Below, one piece after another: positions 11,627-26,917 of a stretch of DNA of 64,000 bases (the stretch's first letter is position 1; the number at the start of each line of letters is the position of its first letter). The position numbers and the translations under genes were made by a program. The stretch comes from Sipunculus nudus (taxonomy: Eukaryota; Annelida; Sipuncula; Golfingiida; Sipunculidae), in contig CM049315.1 of assembly GCA_026874595.1 (NCBI GenBank), forward strand, positions 13,332,664 through 13,396,663, read 5' to 3'. The notes under the pieces are model-generated. The model was given only the letters and a program-made list of their open reading frames with translations. It did not search any database and was not told the DNA's origin.

Positions 11627-14600
11627 CCAGCAAGGCAAAGGAGCTTTATGTTAGCATGTGGCCTGAAAGCTGTGAAGGTCACGCCCCCGCCCCCTTTTTG
11701 TTTACATGCTGGGGTGCCATACCGGCACGACAGCTGTGACAGTCTGATAGCTGTGACAGCCTGTTGCGTGGTCTGCTACTGTCATTTGACCCTAAAAGAA
11801 TATTCAGCAAATTTAAAGCCAATCAAAAGGCGTGTATACTTTCAGTACGGACAAGACACGGACCCATACTTAAGCGAAGGTCAGTTCTGACACAGTCTCT
11901 TACTGCTGACTGCCTCACTGTATTTCTGATATATAATAGTATAAGAAGGTGTTCTGGTAATTACCTTGTAATAGTCAATGCCAGCCACATCTGAAAAGCC
12001 GCCGAAGATAAGGTTAACTGTGCTTGGGTCTGTCTGTACGCCATCATGAGTTGGATAAGGCGTTGGTGATCGTGAGTACACACGTGACGTCACACCGGTT
12101 ACGTCTGAACCCGTATTGGCTGCTACTACCTTGTCTCCGACCACCACGGAATACAGGTCTACGTTATTGTGGCAGCGTACGGAGGGGTAGACGTCTTGAC
12201 CATATGAAAGAGATAGCTCTGGAGAGGTGCCTGATACCACTGCGCCGACCGGCTGCCAGTTCATTATGTCCAGGGTACCATGCGATGAGCCTGAGTACGG
12301 ACAATTATTTAGATTAACTTTGAAATCAGTATATGGGTAGGTTTAGGCAGTTGTAAATATTATCATCTAGGTTTAATATTACTGGTTGTGTAAATATTTC
12401 ATAACCAGTATCAATATATATATTTTCGGTTCCTGTCCTTTCAAGTAGTCATATACAGGTAAGATTGGGGGAAATATAGTGATTAAAAATTTTACTGAAT
12501 CTTCTTGAATGAATGAGAGTGCACTGGTAGATTATTAGAGAAAATTTAATTGCAGTTAATACAAAAGACTACCGTTGGTTGAACGGAGCGCATATATATT
12601 TCTACCATTCTCTATGAACTTCAAAGAAATCATAACTTGTAGAAAATACAAGAACAAGATCATGATAAACATGTAATGTAATGTCGCATTTTACCTCTTG
12701 GATTTATGGTGACCACCAGATATAAGTAGTGCAAACGACTTATCGGTCACTGGATGTCTAGATTGTCATAGTAACTAAACAAAAACTGATGTTAAATATA
12801 AGTTTCAAGTTTTTTTTTTAATTTTCGTTAACATCAAAAACTTGTTTTTACCAGTAAAATCTTGATTTCATTATTTTCTCTCTGCATGCCGTCGTTGCGT
12901 AGATAAAGTGTGGGTCGTCAAGTGGGACAAATTAGTTCTTGCAAGAAGCCCTGGTTTGTCAGTGTAAATGACTAGTGGGACCATGCATAGGATGCTACTT
13001 TCCACATATCAACTCGAATATTTAGCACACTACCCAGAGGCAAGAAATGCAGCATTAGACAAAAGTGACACGCACCTAACCCGAAAGAACAGTCCTTGAT
13101 GCCTGTCTCAGCGTCTGTGACGCCATCCCACCTGACAGAGACGGTATAGGCGTCAGTCTTTCCTATGACCGGGTTTACGGTAGCGCTTGGCGGAAGGATA
13201 TCTGGTGGCGTCCAGTCGATGAGCAAAGGCTCGGATGTGAATGCGCTGCGTAAGTCTGCCACGTTCACCGCAATAACTGTCACGTACAGGTTTAATCTGA
13301 CAAACAGATACGGTTATTGTAAATATTGTAATAAAAAAAAAATAAATATTATCACTAGTCATGAAGAAACATGATAAATAACTTTTGAATTGACTTTCCT
13401 GTGTGGGGCTTCTACATGGAAGCTAAATGATTGGTTTGCTGATAAGGTAGGTATGCTTGAATGGCCATGTGACCAGTTTTGAAAACCACTTCCGGATAAG
13501 GACTCAATGAAGGATTGGTTGAACTGTCATGTAGAACCGTCATCTTAAAATGAAAGAAGCAACGAGAACGCTTCAAGAGCACTTTCATATGTATCAGGGG
13601 CATTGTCCTACAAAAGTCGACTTTCATCTGAAGCTATTACCATATACCGTGGAAAGACAGAACCACCGTTGTATATGTCCATACATGATGAGATAATATT
13701 ATTTGATATACAATAGTTGCTGATAAATATGTGTAATACACTTTAGTGAAACACCATTGCGTGAGAGAATTATAGCTTCTTAAAAAAAATCCATTGAAAT
13801 ATTGCTGCTAAAAAAGTTACTTCTAAAGAAACGCATTAAAGTCACATATTTCTATTTCTAGAGTCGACATTCCATAAAATAACAAGAGGTTTGGGAAAAC
13901 AAAAGTCCCAAATAAGGGCCCCGCGAACGCCAGTTCCTCCAAATGGGACCTGGGGCCATACTGGATGTCAGGTTGGTTTAAAATTTATCACCGCAAATAT
14001 CTAAAAGAGACAAATTTTCAGAGAGAAATGCAGCATTATCTAAAAGTTACTCAGAAACGATTTTAAACATGTGCTTGGCAGGAAAAGTGGATTTACCAGG
14101 AGTCTGAAATCTGAAAGAACTGACCTCTCATTGGTGTTAATGTCCAGTAAAATATTGACTGATTGTACTGTGGCGGTCAAACTGGATTTTAGGCAGTTCT
14201 GTAATTCCATACGGCTGGAGCCCTTAAGGCACCAATATCCCCAAAGAATTTGAGAATTTAATGAAAATTAGCGATTTTCTGTAGCAGCCATATTGGACTT
14301 TGGACAGGTGTGTAATCTTAAAGGTCTGGGGCTCTTACAGATAAATTTTTCCTGCGAATTTGAAAATGATCAAATGTTTTATCTTTGAGATGTTGTGCTG
14401 CAAAATCACAATTCAGACAGGTTTGTAATTAGGTCTGGATGCTTAACAGACACCACTTATCCCTGATAATTTAAGAAAAAGTCTTTTTGAGATCATGCGC
14501 GCGAAGGAAAGCGTCACTGAGGAACGAATGGAAGGATCGAGGGACGGACAAAGCGATCACTATAAGGCAATGCTTTTCAAGTGATGTCCTAATTACCATA

Positions 14601-17600
14601 ATATTGCTAAAAAAAACAAGATTGACCAAACTTGTTTAAGAGACAAATGGCTGATTTTTAAGAAACCTGTTCAGACGACACTGTTTTGACATTATCGCTT
14701 GAAAATATAATTTGTTTTCATAAAATACAGAAATACTTAAGAAAAATGAATAAAAAGGTAAAAATTAGCCTGGGAAACTATTAAACAATATCACAAATAT
14801 CACCTGTGTGCCATACGAAGTCCAATGGCCGCCCACTCAGTTTGTCTTCCAAGGTTGGTTAGTGGCGCCACCTGGAAGCCACCAGGGGTAGTACCGAGCC
14901 CGACTTGGTAATGATGGATACCACTTTCAAGATCATCCACCGCCCACGACACGAAGACATCCATGGCACCAAGCTGACGGACCTGGAAGGTTTGGTGACT
15001 GTCAGAGTCTGACAGCACCGAAGGAGAGGTAGAGCATTTCTTTAAACTAGATTTGGTCAATTTGATACCTTCAGCGTCAGAACTGACTGTAAAGTTAACA
15101 TTATAACCAGCGTCGGGACCCTCCGAGGCCAAGAACTGGAATGTATATACACACGTGCCATCAGAAAGCTCTGTGAAATCTAAAATAGCTTCGTCAAAGC
15201 CGACTTGGACTTTGCTGTTTGGGTTATCACAAGGCGACAAAGCCGTAACTTCCACTTGGTACATTTGGTGATTATCCAGCGCCACCTGGTAGCTTATACG
15301 TCCTTGAACTAACACGTGATCAGCATTTTCTACCGCGGAGCCATCGTATGACCACATCGCTAGATCCCCGGGAGTCTCTCCGGTTATTAGATTGGTTCCG
15401 TCATAATTGTTACATTTTACAGCGACAGGTGGCGTTGTATCTACCTGGAACGGTGGCGATGACTGTGTAATAGACAAACCAAAGGCGTCCTTACATTCCA
15501 CAGTAACAAAATAATCCTGCCCAGAAGTTAGTGACAGACCGGTTGCAACAGCTGATGTCATCATGTTTACAGACGTCATCGCCAGGACGTCATTACCTCC
15601 TTCTATAGTACCTATACACCATGAGTATGATCTAACGAAGGATTCTAAATCGGTGAATCCAAACCAGAATGCCTTGACGGTGGTTGGATCTTGTTGCCAA
15701 GGGAAATGTTGTTTATGCGATCCGACATGGACTACGCCAGCTATAGGGGGATCTCTATCTACGACAAGGCCGTCCGAGTAATGCGTGACGCTAAAACCGA
15801 CCTCGTTGTAGGCCTTGACGGTAGCTATGTACCGCTCTCCTCCCTCCAGGGTTAACGATTGCTCTATGTTAGTTGTGTTGCCGAGCTTTTGGGTAGTCAC
15901 CACATTATCAGCTGCAATAGAAACAAAAATAATTCATGACAGAGATACCTTAAAGATGTATACTTTTTCAAGACGATTGTTCTTTAATATCTCACTTCTC
16001 ACACATATATTTTACACATTATATACGTACCATAAAAGGAAACTTTAGATATAATTGATGAAAGAATTTTTTTTGGTCTCATTTGAACATGTGGCCTACG
16101 GGTTACTATGCTTAGCTTCAAATGTTAGATATAAAACAAGAATTAACCATTTTTACCTATCCATCACACGCTGGTAAAGGAATCTCAAGCTCCGCTCATA
16201 TATAATCATAAGTAAACTATAAACAAATTTTTTTCACAGTTCACATAAATTTGAAAGATTTTGAGACAAACTGAATGTTTATTAAAAGTAAACTCAGCAT
16301 TTGTCCACGTTACCAAACATGGCGGACTCCAGACACATATTTTGAGACATTATGTGCGAGCTACCTGCGATCAAAAGCTCTCATAGTAACAACGCTTAAA
16401 AGAAACGTACTCACCTCCCGGCACGGTGCCGAGAGCGAACTCATAATCCGAAATCTGACTGGTAGTTTCCCTGAAGGTATTTCTCCAGTCTCCACTATAA
16501 CTGTCGTACTTATCTGTGAAATCAATATCAGCTATGTCTTCTACACTCGCAAGATCCCTAACTAATCCACCAACAGCCACAGAAGGCGGAGTTTTGTCGA
16601 TTTGTATTCCATTGGACGTGAATATTTCAAATTCGGTTTCTGACCACCATGCTTTTATATAAAATACGAAAGTGTCCTCATGGATGAGCTCTTGACCTCG
16701 TTCCAAGCAGTGTACCGTTTCCGTCAAGAGGTTAACATCATGCCATAAGACATCAGTCAGCAAATTGAATATTCCTGCCCCAACGCTATCGCCTATAAGA
16801 CCAGCACTCCACTCGAAGCGGAGCACTGCTGGCCCGGAAGGATTGTTGTCAGTCCAATGCGCACGCAGGCAGTTGGCGTTTCCGGTGACGTCTTCGTCTT
16901 CGTCCGACCAGCCATCTTTAACAACAATTCGTGAAGTCGTCGGTACTTCAGTACAGGTTTGTGCATGCATAACGTGGTCACATGCCAATCCCACAATTCC
17001 ACACGAGCAATGCTCATCACAAGAATGTAATTCACAAGAGTGTTTCTCAATATCTAAGGACCCGGCTGTGTTACCAGGATCACTTGCTAACGATATAACA
17101 CTGACATGACCCATGGCGGATTTTAACCCCACATTATTAGTGGCGTACATTGTGATATATATTTTATCACCATTACTCACTGGGTCTATGGGAAATGTTT
17201 GTTTTTGTACTGCAGCCGAACCATCATGCTTATGGGAAACCCAGTCGGAAGAAAGTTCAGCACCATCGTAAGATGTACCAAACTTAAAATAATAAGTATC
17301 GATGTCAGAGTGCGCATCCGAAAATCCATTCCATTTAATCGTCGCCTGCATTTTTCCATCTATTGTTTCCCATGTCATGGGTTCCCAAAGCCCACCAAGA
17401 ATGGGTTTACTTGAGTCCACTAGGAGTCCGTCAGTTTTGCTAATGGAGCACAGACCAGCGCCGTTGCACGCCGTCACCACACCGTAGTACGTATCCCCAT
17501 CATATAGTTCCTTCTGCGGCCTTAGCGCGTAGGCAATACGTGTTGCAGTGTCAACCTGCCTGTTGTCAATAATCACAAACGCATCATGGTGTGTCTCACA

Positions 17601-19736
17601 TGTCAGTGTCTGCCGCATGATGCCGCTGTCATCGTCCTTTGCCTCCCACATCATGCGCGTTTGGCTTCGTTCTATCTGCGTGTTCGCTCGTATCGAAACT
17701 CCAGTCGGGTCAGGCGATGCATTCCGCACAAAGACAGGTGGACTGAGGTCTACTATGGATGGCCTTGATCCCCTTGTGACACTCATATTGACGTTGTTGA
17801 CAGCTTTGACTGTGATGTAGATTTTCTGGCCCTCAGGTAATGCCAACCCCGATGCTGACGCCTCGAGTCTTTTAAATGCTGTTATATAGTCCATGATGTC
17901 ACATCCGTCGACCGTTGTCCCTATGCACCACTCAAAATGGTGGATCTGAGACTGGGGATCGTGGAAGTCGTACCATCGTGCTGCGATGCTTTTACTGTCA
18001 AGTACAGAAAAAGAAATGTCTTTAACTAAAGCGATTTACTATATTCTAGAATACGAAAATTACAATAAAACATAGGTTAGCAGTAGAGTTTCTTGAAAAG
18101 GGAAAATAAAAGGACAATTTATTGTCAGAATAAAGTCATAATCTGTTTTAGAGGCACTGGAGCGAATCGCTATATTTGCCTTGGTCCAATTTTGCCTCGG
18201 TGGCATTAGCAATACTGAACTGGACATGGATAAATTGCGCCCATCATTCGATCGTTTTATGAGCGAAGCACAAATACCAAGTACATATTATTAAGGCTGT
18301 ACAAAAATACTGAGGAAAAGCTTTTTTGCGGGCTTAAAGGTACATCTCTTGCACGAACACCCCCCTTTTATGATTACTTTACGCGATTTAGAGGAAACCT
18401 CTCGCGTCCGTAAACATCTATATGGGCACATATCTATTGCACACAGAACACAGTTCCATCAGCTCCCGAAAAAATGGGAAGAATCATTTCCGTATTTATA
18501 ATTAAATATATGCCTCTGTTTAAATCAGACCGAATTTATATACATATTTTCAACAAGAGGGAATAACCTTTTTGACAAGTAGGTGCCGTTTTCGTGACCT
18601 CTTTGGCAAGTGGGTGCCGTGTGGCTTTACCTGTTTGACAAGTAGTTGCCGCGTGGTATAAACTATTTGACAGGGAAGAACTACATTCCATTACCTATTC
18701 GACAAGTAGGTGCTGTGTGGCATTAAAGATTCGACAGTTTGGTATCGTGTGCCATTACCTATTTGACAGGGTGGTACCGCATGTCATTACCTATTCGACA
18801 GGTAGGTGCCGTGTGTCATTACCCATTTGACAGGTAGGTGCCGTGTGTAAATACCCATTTGAAAGGTAGGTGCCCTGTGTCATTACCCATTTGACAGGTA
18901 GGTGCAGTGTGTCATAACCATTTGACAGGTAGGTGCCTTTTGCATTACCTATTTGACAGGTAGGTTCCGTGTGTCATTCCGTATCCAATAAGCACGGTGC
19001 CCGGAATCGGAGGCGAGACATCAGCTACAATACCGTCTGACGTCACTTTGCTGCACAACCTTTGTGGGTTACAGGCTTCCACAGTGACGTAATATTTCAC
19101 GCCTACATCAAGGTGAAGGTCACGGGTCACAGCTGGAAATATTTCACTCAAATAAAATTCAACATGGCTGACCTCTGTGTTAGTGTATATATATATATTA
19201 TTTAATTAGAAGAGATTAAATTTCATACGTCTACATGTGTGAACATTCACCAAACAAGTACACCCAACAAGCACTAGATCAATTCAGATTGATGTTAAAA
19301 TATTAATATCTAATATTGGAGTTTTCAAATTTAAAATATTGTCGTTAATTCACTATGAATAAAAGGCTTAATGAACTAATTCTAACAAATATTTGATTTG
19401 ATATAACCATATTTATTTTCATGATGCTAAAACCCTGATGGTACACCCTTATGGAAAAAAACCTTATGGTATAACCTTATGGTGCATCTATTAAGTTTAA
19501 CGAGGAATCCGTGTGACTTTAAAAAAAACCGTTCTACAGTTCGCCCGAATACATGGCTCATTGTTACCTGTGTTAGTGCCGACGTCCTCGTAGGACCTTA
19601 CATCAGCTGTACCGGGCGCGGTGCCCACCGAGAACCGGTAGAATATCATCACCGACTCGGGCTCCACGAAACCGCCCCAGTGAGCAGACACGTGATTAGC
19701 TGAGGCCTGGTAGTCTATATCCCCCTGTAACATCAC

Positions 19737-19794
<58 letters not shown>

Positions 19795-20463
19795 AATGTC
19801 GATTCACGGTAATGTTGATATAGTATAATCTGTCATCATTTTTAATGTGAATTTTGTCCGAGCTCCAAATAAAATGAAAATAGTTACCTCACTTGAAAAA
19901 GGGCCGTCTGAGACAAAACCGCCGTTAGGTGCGCTGTCGTCGCATACAACGGGTTCAGCAATAACCACAGTTTCGGCCCCAACTTGGTTGATTGCCTGTT
20001 AATAGTCAGAAATAGAAAATTAAATTAAGACTTAAAATTCCTCAGCTACCCCAGGTAATGGATAATGTTGGAGTTCATTCTGCTGCCCGTGTTCGCGCTA
20101 AACCTCAAATAAAATATGGTTGATTTTCAAATATATTAGTCAAAGGTGACAGATTTGAACCTGGTACTTATTTCTGACGTTGACCTTAGTTCCCAGCTCG
20201 TCACTTTGTAGCCGATTATCGCTCAGTTACTTGTGTGTGTGTGTGGGGGGGGGGATGGTACTTGACGGGATCGCCCGGCGAATTCTAACATTTGGTTTTT
20301 ATTACTAGCATTATAACCAAACTATTTAGATGAATTTCTGATAAATGGCAGTATCATTCTAGCAATTTTTCACTGGCAAATGAGGCATTTATAATGCAGT
20401 GCACTCAGGTTTCGGAATTTAAGAACACAAACTGTGCCTTTGACACTTCAGTCTGCTCCACCC

Positions 20464-20525
<62 letters not shown>

Positions 20526-23500
20526 TTCTGTTTCCTCTTGCAGGAAATGGTTGCTGCAAACTGACACCAAACGCACGAACCTAACTACTAGAAAGTAGAG
20601 ATATACACACCTTCCATAATAAGAAACAATTATTAATGATAAGAGAAAGGACTCTAAATTTCGTAGCTTCTCAGTCCACTTATGGTTGCCAAGGCCACAT
20701 GCAATATAGCGTCAGTTGACAGCAACTCGAGCTAACACACGCATTAACACGCAGTTATATATATACTATTTACATACTAACTCGAGCTAACACACGCATA
20801 TACACGCAGTTATATATACTATTTACTTACAGCTGGGTTCAGGGAATTATTGGTGGTAGGCGAGGGTCATCTCTAATGGATGTTTCTATAACGGGGCAAC
20901 TGTATAATAAGTGATTATGGTACTGCGACGTTTTTATAAACACTACTTGATCGGTTTAGCGTATCTGTTAATATCAGGAAATATTATCAAAATCCCCACA
21001 AAACATCCTTGAAAACCTATTTGTTCAAAAGTGAAATCGTGTATTTAGTGGGTATTGATAAAAAGGCTGCATGCTTTATTATTAAGATTTAGTTCTTCCG
21101 TTTATTTCTTTGTACGAGTTCCTGATCCAACAGTTTTATCATACAGGCTTGTCATCAGTATAGTCATGTTGACCTTTTTATTTATTATATATTCAGTAGT
21201 GATCAGAAATAAGGATCATCATTGCGGGGTGGTCGTGATATCGGGGTGGTCGCACGGGGGTTTCACTGTTCATAATTACCTTAACTTGTACATAATAAGT
21301 GTGGCCGGTCATCATGGGGAGTCCAGACAATATGGTAAATTCCCCGATCTTTCTGGTGAAAGGCATGACATCTTGTGCTCCGATGTAGTTACCAACAGCT
21401 ACTTCATATTGCAGCGTGGCGCTGTGTTCGTCCCAGAAACCCATCCAGTGGACTTCAAAGCGACGACAGGCTACGGCGGTCATGTGACGGTGAAACGACC
21501 CCACGTGGACGCGTCCCGACGTAGGTGGCGTTACGTCAACGGTGAGTCCTGTAGACACCGCGTGGGATTTTAGGCCTACATGGTCCACAGCTGAAATAAT
21601 TTTTATATCATGACAAAATCATAATATGTTATGATGATGTAAAATTCAATAAAAATAATAATAATAATATTTATTATTATTATTATTATTATCATTTTTA
21701 TTATTAAATTTATGATATTTAATTCATGTCTTCCTATAAATCTTCCCTGAGTAGACCATTATCGTTTTTCCCATCTGAACACTTTTGTACTACCCTATTT
21801 ATCAAATACCTGATTTACATTTGCACCATATTCATCAATGTCATATAAAGGATTAAAACATCTTGATGGTCTCTATATACGTTAAGACTGAAAAGTGCTC
21901 AATTGAACATTATGGAACAAAATGACGATCCAATAAATTTCCACTTACATGGGCTATTCCTGCTTAGATATTGACAATACGTACAGATTGAAAGTGAGAC
22001 TTTTATATGCCCTTAATACACCTAGAACAATGATGTCATACCTGTGACCTTGGCGTAGTACGTGTGCCCAGAAAGTAGTTTCAGGTTTGTAGCAATGTGA
22101 TGATACGTCAGACCAACCGACCTCGCGGGATAAATGTCTTCACCCCCAGGGAAAGAGCCTGAAAATCACATTTATGCTATTTTTAAACTTAAATTATGCA
22201 CCCGGCAACAGAAAAATGAGCAGTGTTTCCTTTCCGTTGCCTTTTTTAACGTGATATTGTTTATTTGCGTGTTCGCACGAGTGGAAACGCAGCTTAATCA
22301 AATCAGGAGAACGACGGAAAAAAACAGTACCTTCATGAACAGATACACGGGCATATTTTTAGCACATAAAATATTTATCAATACCCTGAATTTACAGGTA
22401 CTTGATCCGACGTTTCACCTAATACCTAAATATCCTTTGTAATTCGGATCTTTAAAAAAAAGTAGAAAGTAGAAAATTGTCATCAGAATATATACATTTA
22501 GATTTAATATGTGGAAACGGAAATAAACTGGACTGAAATACGTCCCTGTCTATTTCAATGTTTCTCTCTGTGCATGTTCATAATAAAGTGTACAGCTTTT
22601 TCACAATGGCTTGAAGAGGGGATAAAATGTAAACTATTCAATAATTTCTGGTCTTTTAGTATCGGGAACGCTGCCAAGTGTCCTAAGGGTGACATTTTCC
22701 ATATTTTCCCAAAGATCTTGAATAATTCTACATCATTTTGCAAAAGGTATATCGAAGCGCCATCTTTCAAGAAGTACACCAAATGGGTGTATTCAAAAGG
22801 TAAACTTGTCCCATGGTCAACCCGTTCCCCGACGTGTACATGTGGACCTGTCCGAGAAAAAAAAGGCACGTTATAAATATGCTAGTATTTTATAAAGGAC
22901 TCATGATTGTTTGAAGATAGACATGTTTGTTATCCCGTCGGAGGAACATTGTCCCGAACAGCTGGTGTTAGAGGTTGCCTTGGTTCTATATATGTAGTTT
23001 CTGAAAACTCACTAGTAACATCAGTTTATACCTACCGATTGCAAGGATGAAGTCAGCGATCCCTGAATGGTGTTTCAGATTAGTTATCTCCTCGATGTCA
23101 TAGAATCCGCCCCACTGAACAGCGATTTCTGTGATGTCCATCTGAAGGCTGGACTGACTTTCTCCAATATGTACCGTACCAGCTACAGGAGGGGTTAAAT
23201 CGACCAAGAATCCGTTACTACACTTCTGTACAGCGGGAAAAAACTCATAGAAACCTAATTTTCTTATAGAGGTCTCTCTCGCAAACACGCAAATAAAATA
23301 ATGAATATTGTTTTCCAGAGTTAATCCTCGAAAAATATGGGAGTTGGTGTCTGATTCTACAGACTGGATGCACTTTGGATGGCCCTCCGCACACTGCTCC
23401 GGGGTAACGGTCATATCCGGAGTGATCCACCATGTAAACTGTTTGTGTTCAGAGCCGGTCAGGACAGCTCCGATGGTCTCTACCTCCTTCCAATAGTCAA

Positions 23501-26500
23501 CCTCATTGTTGTGAACCACCCTCATCAAGTGGGCTATATCTCTGCTGTGAGAGTACTGCTGGATTTGGTTCCACAAGATGTTTCTGTGATCCAGGTCGTA
23601 CACAAAAGATCCAGTGCCCACGAAGTCCACGTGATCCGTGACTGTGACTGGCTGCATCAGAGTGGTAGCAACCCCCGATGACGTGTACCCAATAACAGCT
23701 GCGTACAGATCAGTGTCCCAAAACAGGGTTGTCTCCATAGTGTACCTTATCTGTACATAAGAGAAAACGGGGAAATCCATACCAAAAAAGGAGAAAAAAT
23801 GAAGAAAACGTTTTTTCTTGTTCGTATGAGGATTCAGGAATTTTTTTTCTGACCAGAGTGTTTGGATTAATGATAAGCAACGATCACTTATGAGAGAGAA
23901 TGAGAGGAAACTGGACATGTAATTCAGAGTATTAAGAAAATGTAGATCAAGCGGGGGATGATGTGTTAAATTTGTTGGTAAGGCCACATACTAGTCTCAT
24001 ACGGCCTTTTCCGTTCCAAAACAAACTTCAACATAACTTAGATTAATTATAGGTCGAAGAAATTAACATGACATTATGTATTATGATATTAGTGAGACGG
24101 GTTGGATCAACTTACCATGTAACACTCGCATTCATCAAAGGTAGGCCGGGTTTGCCAGGGGATAACAGGAGTCGGTGAATCAGCTGTTACAGATATAGTC
24201 CACTGGTAGACGGTTACCTCTTCGCGGAGTCCTGGGTACAAGTTTAAGAACGGTTTCCACTGAATCATAAAATTAAATTGAGCTCTGTTCTCAAATTTGT
24301 TTGTATATTCTGCTGTAGCAGATGCATCGTCCAATGCCGCCATTTTGTCAAATATGACGATCCCGTCCGACAGTTTTGGCGTCATACACAGGTGCTGAAA
24401 ACATACCTTTAAAGCAATAAAATATTTATGACCGCTCCTAAGAGACAGGTCTGAAAAACGGTAACGTTCCACCAGACCAACACTAACATAAGGTGCAATG
24501 ATGCCGCCATCTTCAAAACTGACCGTGGAGTTGCATTCTTGTTTAACACAACTAGTTTCGTTACCCTGGTGGTCACTGCAGTTGTGTGTAACATTAACAC
24601 ACGTTTCATGAACCACGGGTGTTTCAGTAGTTACTGCCACGGAATAATGCGAGATGTGTGGCTGTATCTCGGTCTCAAACTGTGTGTTCCACCAAGCGGC
24701 CAGTGACGTAGTGGCGCTCTGATGACCGACTTCCGCCCGACATGACAGCAATTTTATGCTCGTAATATCTGCAGTTGCAGGTCCATTGTTTTGAACATTA
24801 ATTTGGATTGCTGATATATCTGCCATGAAACTTGCGTAAACGTCATCACTGAAAGTATTCCTTGCATGCACAGAACTGGCCTCACGGCCGTTTACTTTGA
24901 CTGCAATGTCTGCCGGGTTAGGTTTCTGATTTAGAGTAAGCTTTACTGTATACCATTTGCCAACCATGAGAGAGGTAATACCATTAAACGTGTCCATGGC
25001 TCCCATTTCGATATTGGCATTAGCAGTGATGGTTTCTAGCTCCTTGCTGTATAAACAACCTTCTCCGTCGTAAACCCGAGCTAGGGACATTTCGTACTGC
25101 TCGTTAACGTACATTATGCCATCCGAGGACGCTGTCGTTGTCCCGGCTAGTGAGGTCGCCTCAACAGTTACATAGTACTTAGACAGATGCGTGAGCGATA
25201 ATTCAATAAAGCAATGGGCGGTGCCATTATCAGGAGGGGTTAGGGCCGCTATGTCCATGATACCTGGTAAGGTACCCAATCCAACCTCGTACGTAATTTC
25301 CTCTGTGACGTGCACGAAACCCTGCCACCTCGCACACACGGTCTCATGGCTGAAGGAAAAATCTATGTCCGGCGCATGCGCGTTGCCCACACTACTAGTG
25401 TCTATCTCCAGCACCGTCCCGACCGTTGGTTTAAACAAGCTTGGTACCGTGAATGGCTCACTGGTTGCTATGGTAAACAGGCCAGCCCAGTTGGTTCCCC
25501 GGATATAGACTCGGTAGATATTTCCGGCGTCTTTGTTATGTTCTTTAACAGGAAGTGTTGGCATTTCTAAACACACATCCTCTTCTCCACACGTATTTAA
25601 AACCATCGTGCTCGTAAATGACTGGGCGGCTTCCACTTCCGCTTCCGTGCCTGGAATACATACACGTAAACCAATCGTTGATTATTTTTTTCGGTCCTTG
25701 AAATATATACAGAAAACCAATCACTGTAATTTTTACAGTGCCTAATATTAGTATACGTACACCAATAACTGAATATTTCTTCAGTGCCTGAAACACTTAA
25801 TCCAACCACTGATTTTTACCTTCAAATCTGATGTACTTATGACCTACTTTTGCACAATAAAACATTAAAGGTCATGCCAGAAGTAGTAGAAGAAAATTAA
25901 GATCAATCCTTATTTTCTTCTATTACTTCTGGCATGATCTTCAATTGACAAATACGCTTCCTTTGCTTTACAAACATTTCAAATAATATTACCATTGCAA
26001 ATGTCACATTTGAATTTGTAAATTTGTTTATGAATTCAGATTTATAAAGTCTGTCTCAACAATGAAAACACAAATTGTGATCATGTGGTAAAATAAAGGC
26101 AAATGGAGGTTGTGTTAGATATTTTATAACGCATGTATTCGTATTTAAATTTGCACCTGTATTAAGTCGCGTTGAATGTGAACCCAACCTACTAGTAAGT
26201 GACAGCCAATCAATGGTTAATGTATACGAATGTGGAGCTTACCAACAGCGATAAAAATATCTTTAATTCCACTTTCAGGGTCAGAAAAGTCACTGTTGCT
26301 CCAGGACACTGTGATGACCTCATTGGTCACTTCCGGTACAATCGTTCCGGCGAACTCAGGTGGGGTTTCATCAAGTATTATTGGTCCAATAACGTGGAAT
26401 GTTTCCAGTAACGCTTTGTTCCTCGCCCGTAGAATGATATAGAACGTGGAACCGTGACCGAACGCCGAATGTCGTTTCACAAAATGGTTGCGTGAGGAGA

Positions 26501-26853
26501 CGCTCTGAAAACCTATGATATCCGGGCTGGCTTGCGCTGAGCTACCATCTGTAGACGAAATCCCGACCTGAAACAGGCAAACAAATTTTGTATTCGACTG
26601 ATAGATACTTAGAAACAGAATACGGATCCCGTTTTATTGTTGTGACGGACACAATGCAATTTCCTTGTAAGTAAGGGATTAATAAATTGATCTTATCTCA
26701 TCGTATATCTAGTCGGATAACGTCGCTACCGCTAGAATGGACTTTTCTTTTCTCATGCATGGCAAAAAACCGTTGAACAATCTGAGTCTTATAATGGATA
26801 CGTCTTTATGCACATACACTTGCCTTAAATTAAGTTACAGAAATGCACATGCT

Positions 26854-26917
<64 letters not shown>

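Noticed and set aside
18562-18981. CRISPR array (regular 32-bp repeats)
   Set aside because: There are no unique spacers; the units are contiguous. The DNA is animal and the unit is an exon-intron border.
21055-21573. 172-residue plus-strand ORF
   Set aside because: Overlaps exon 19 in antisense. Exon 19 matches the repeat family and has both splice sites.
22555-22869. 104-residue minus-strand ORF, preceded by a good acceptor (GGACAG)
   Set aside because: It lies between exons 17 and 18, whose direct join completes the 'AIG-SFPGG' motif of the repeat. It has no good donor and no recognised motif.
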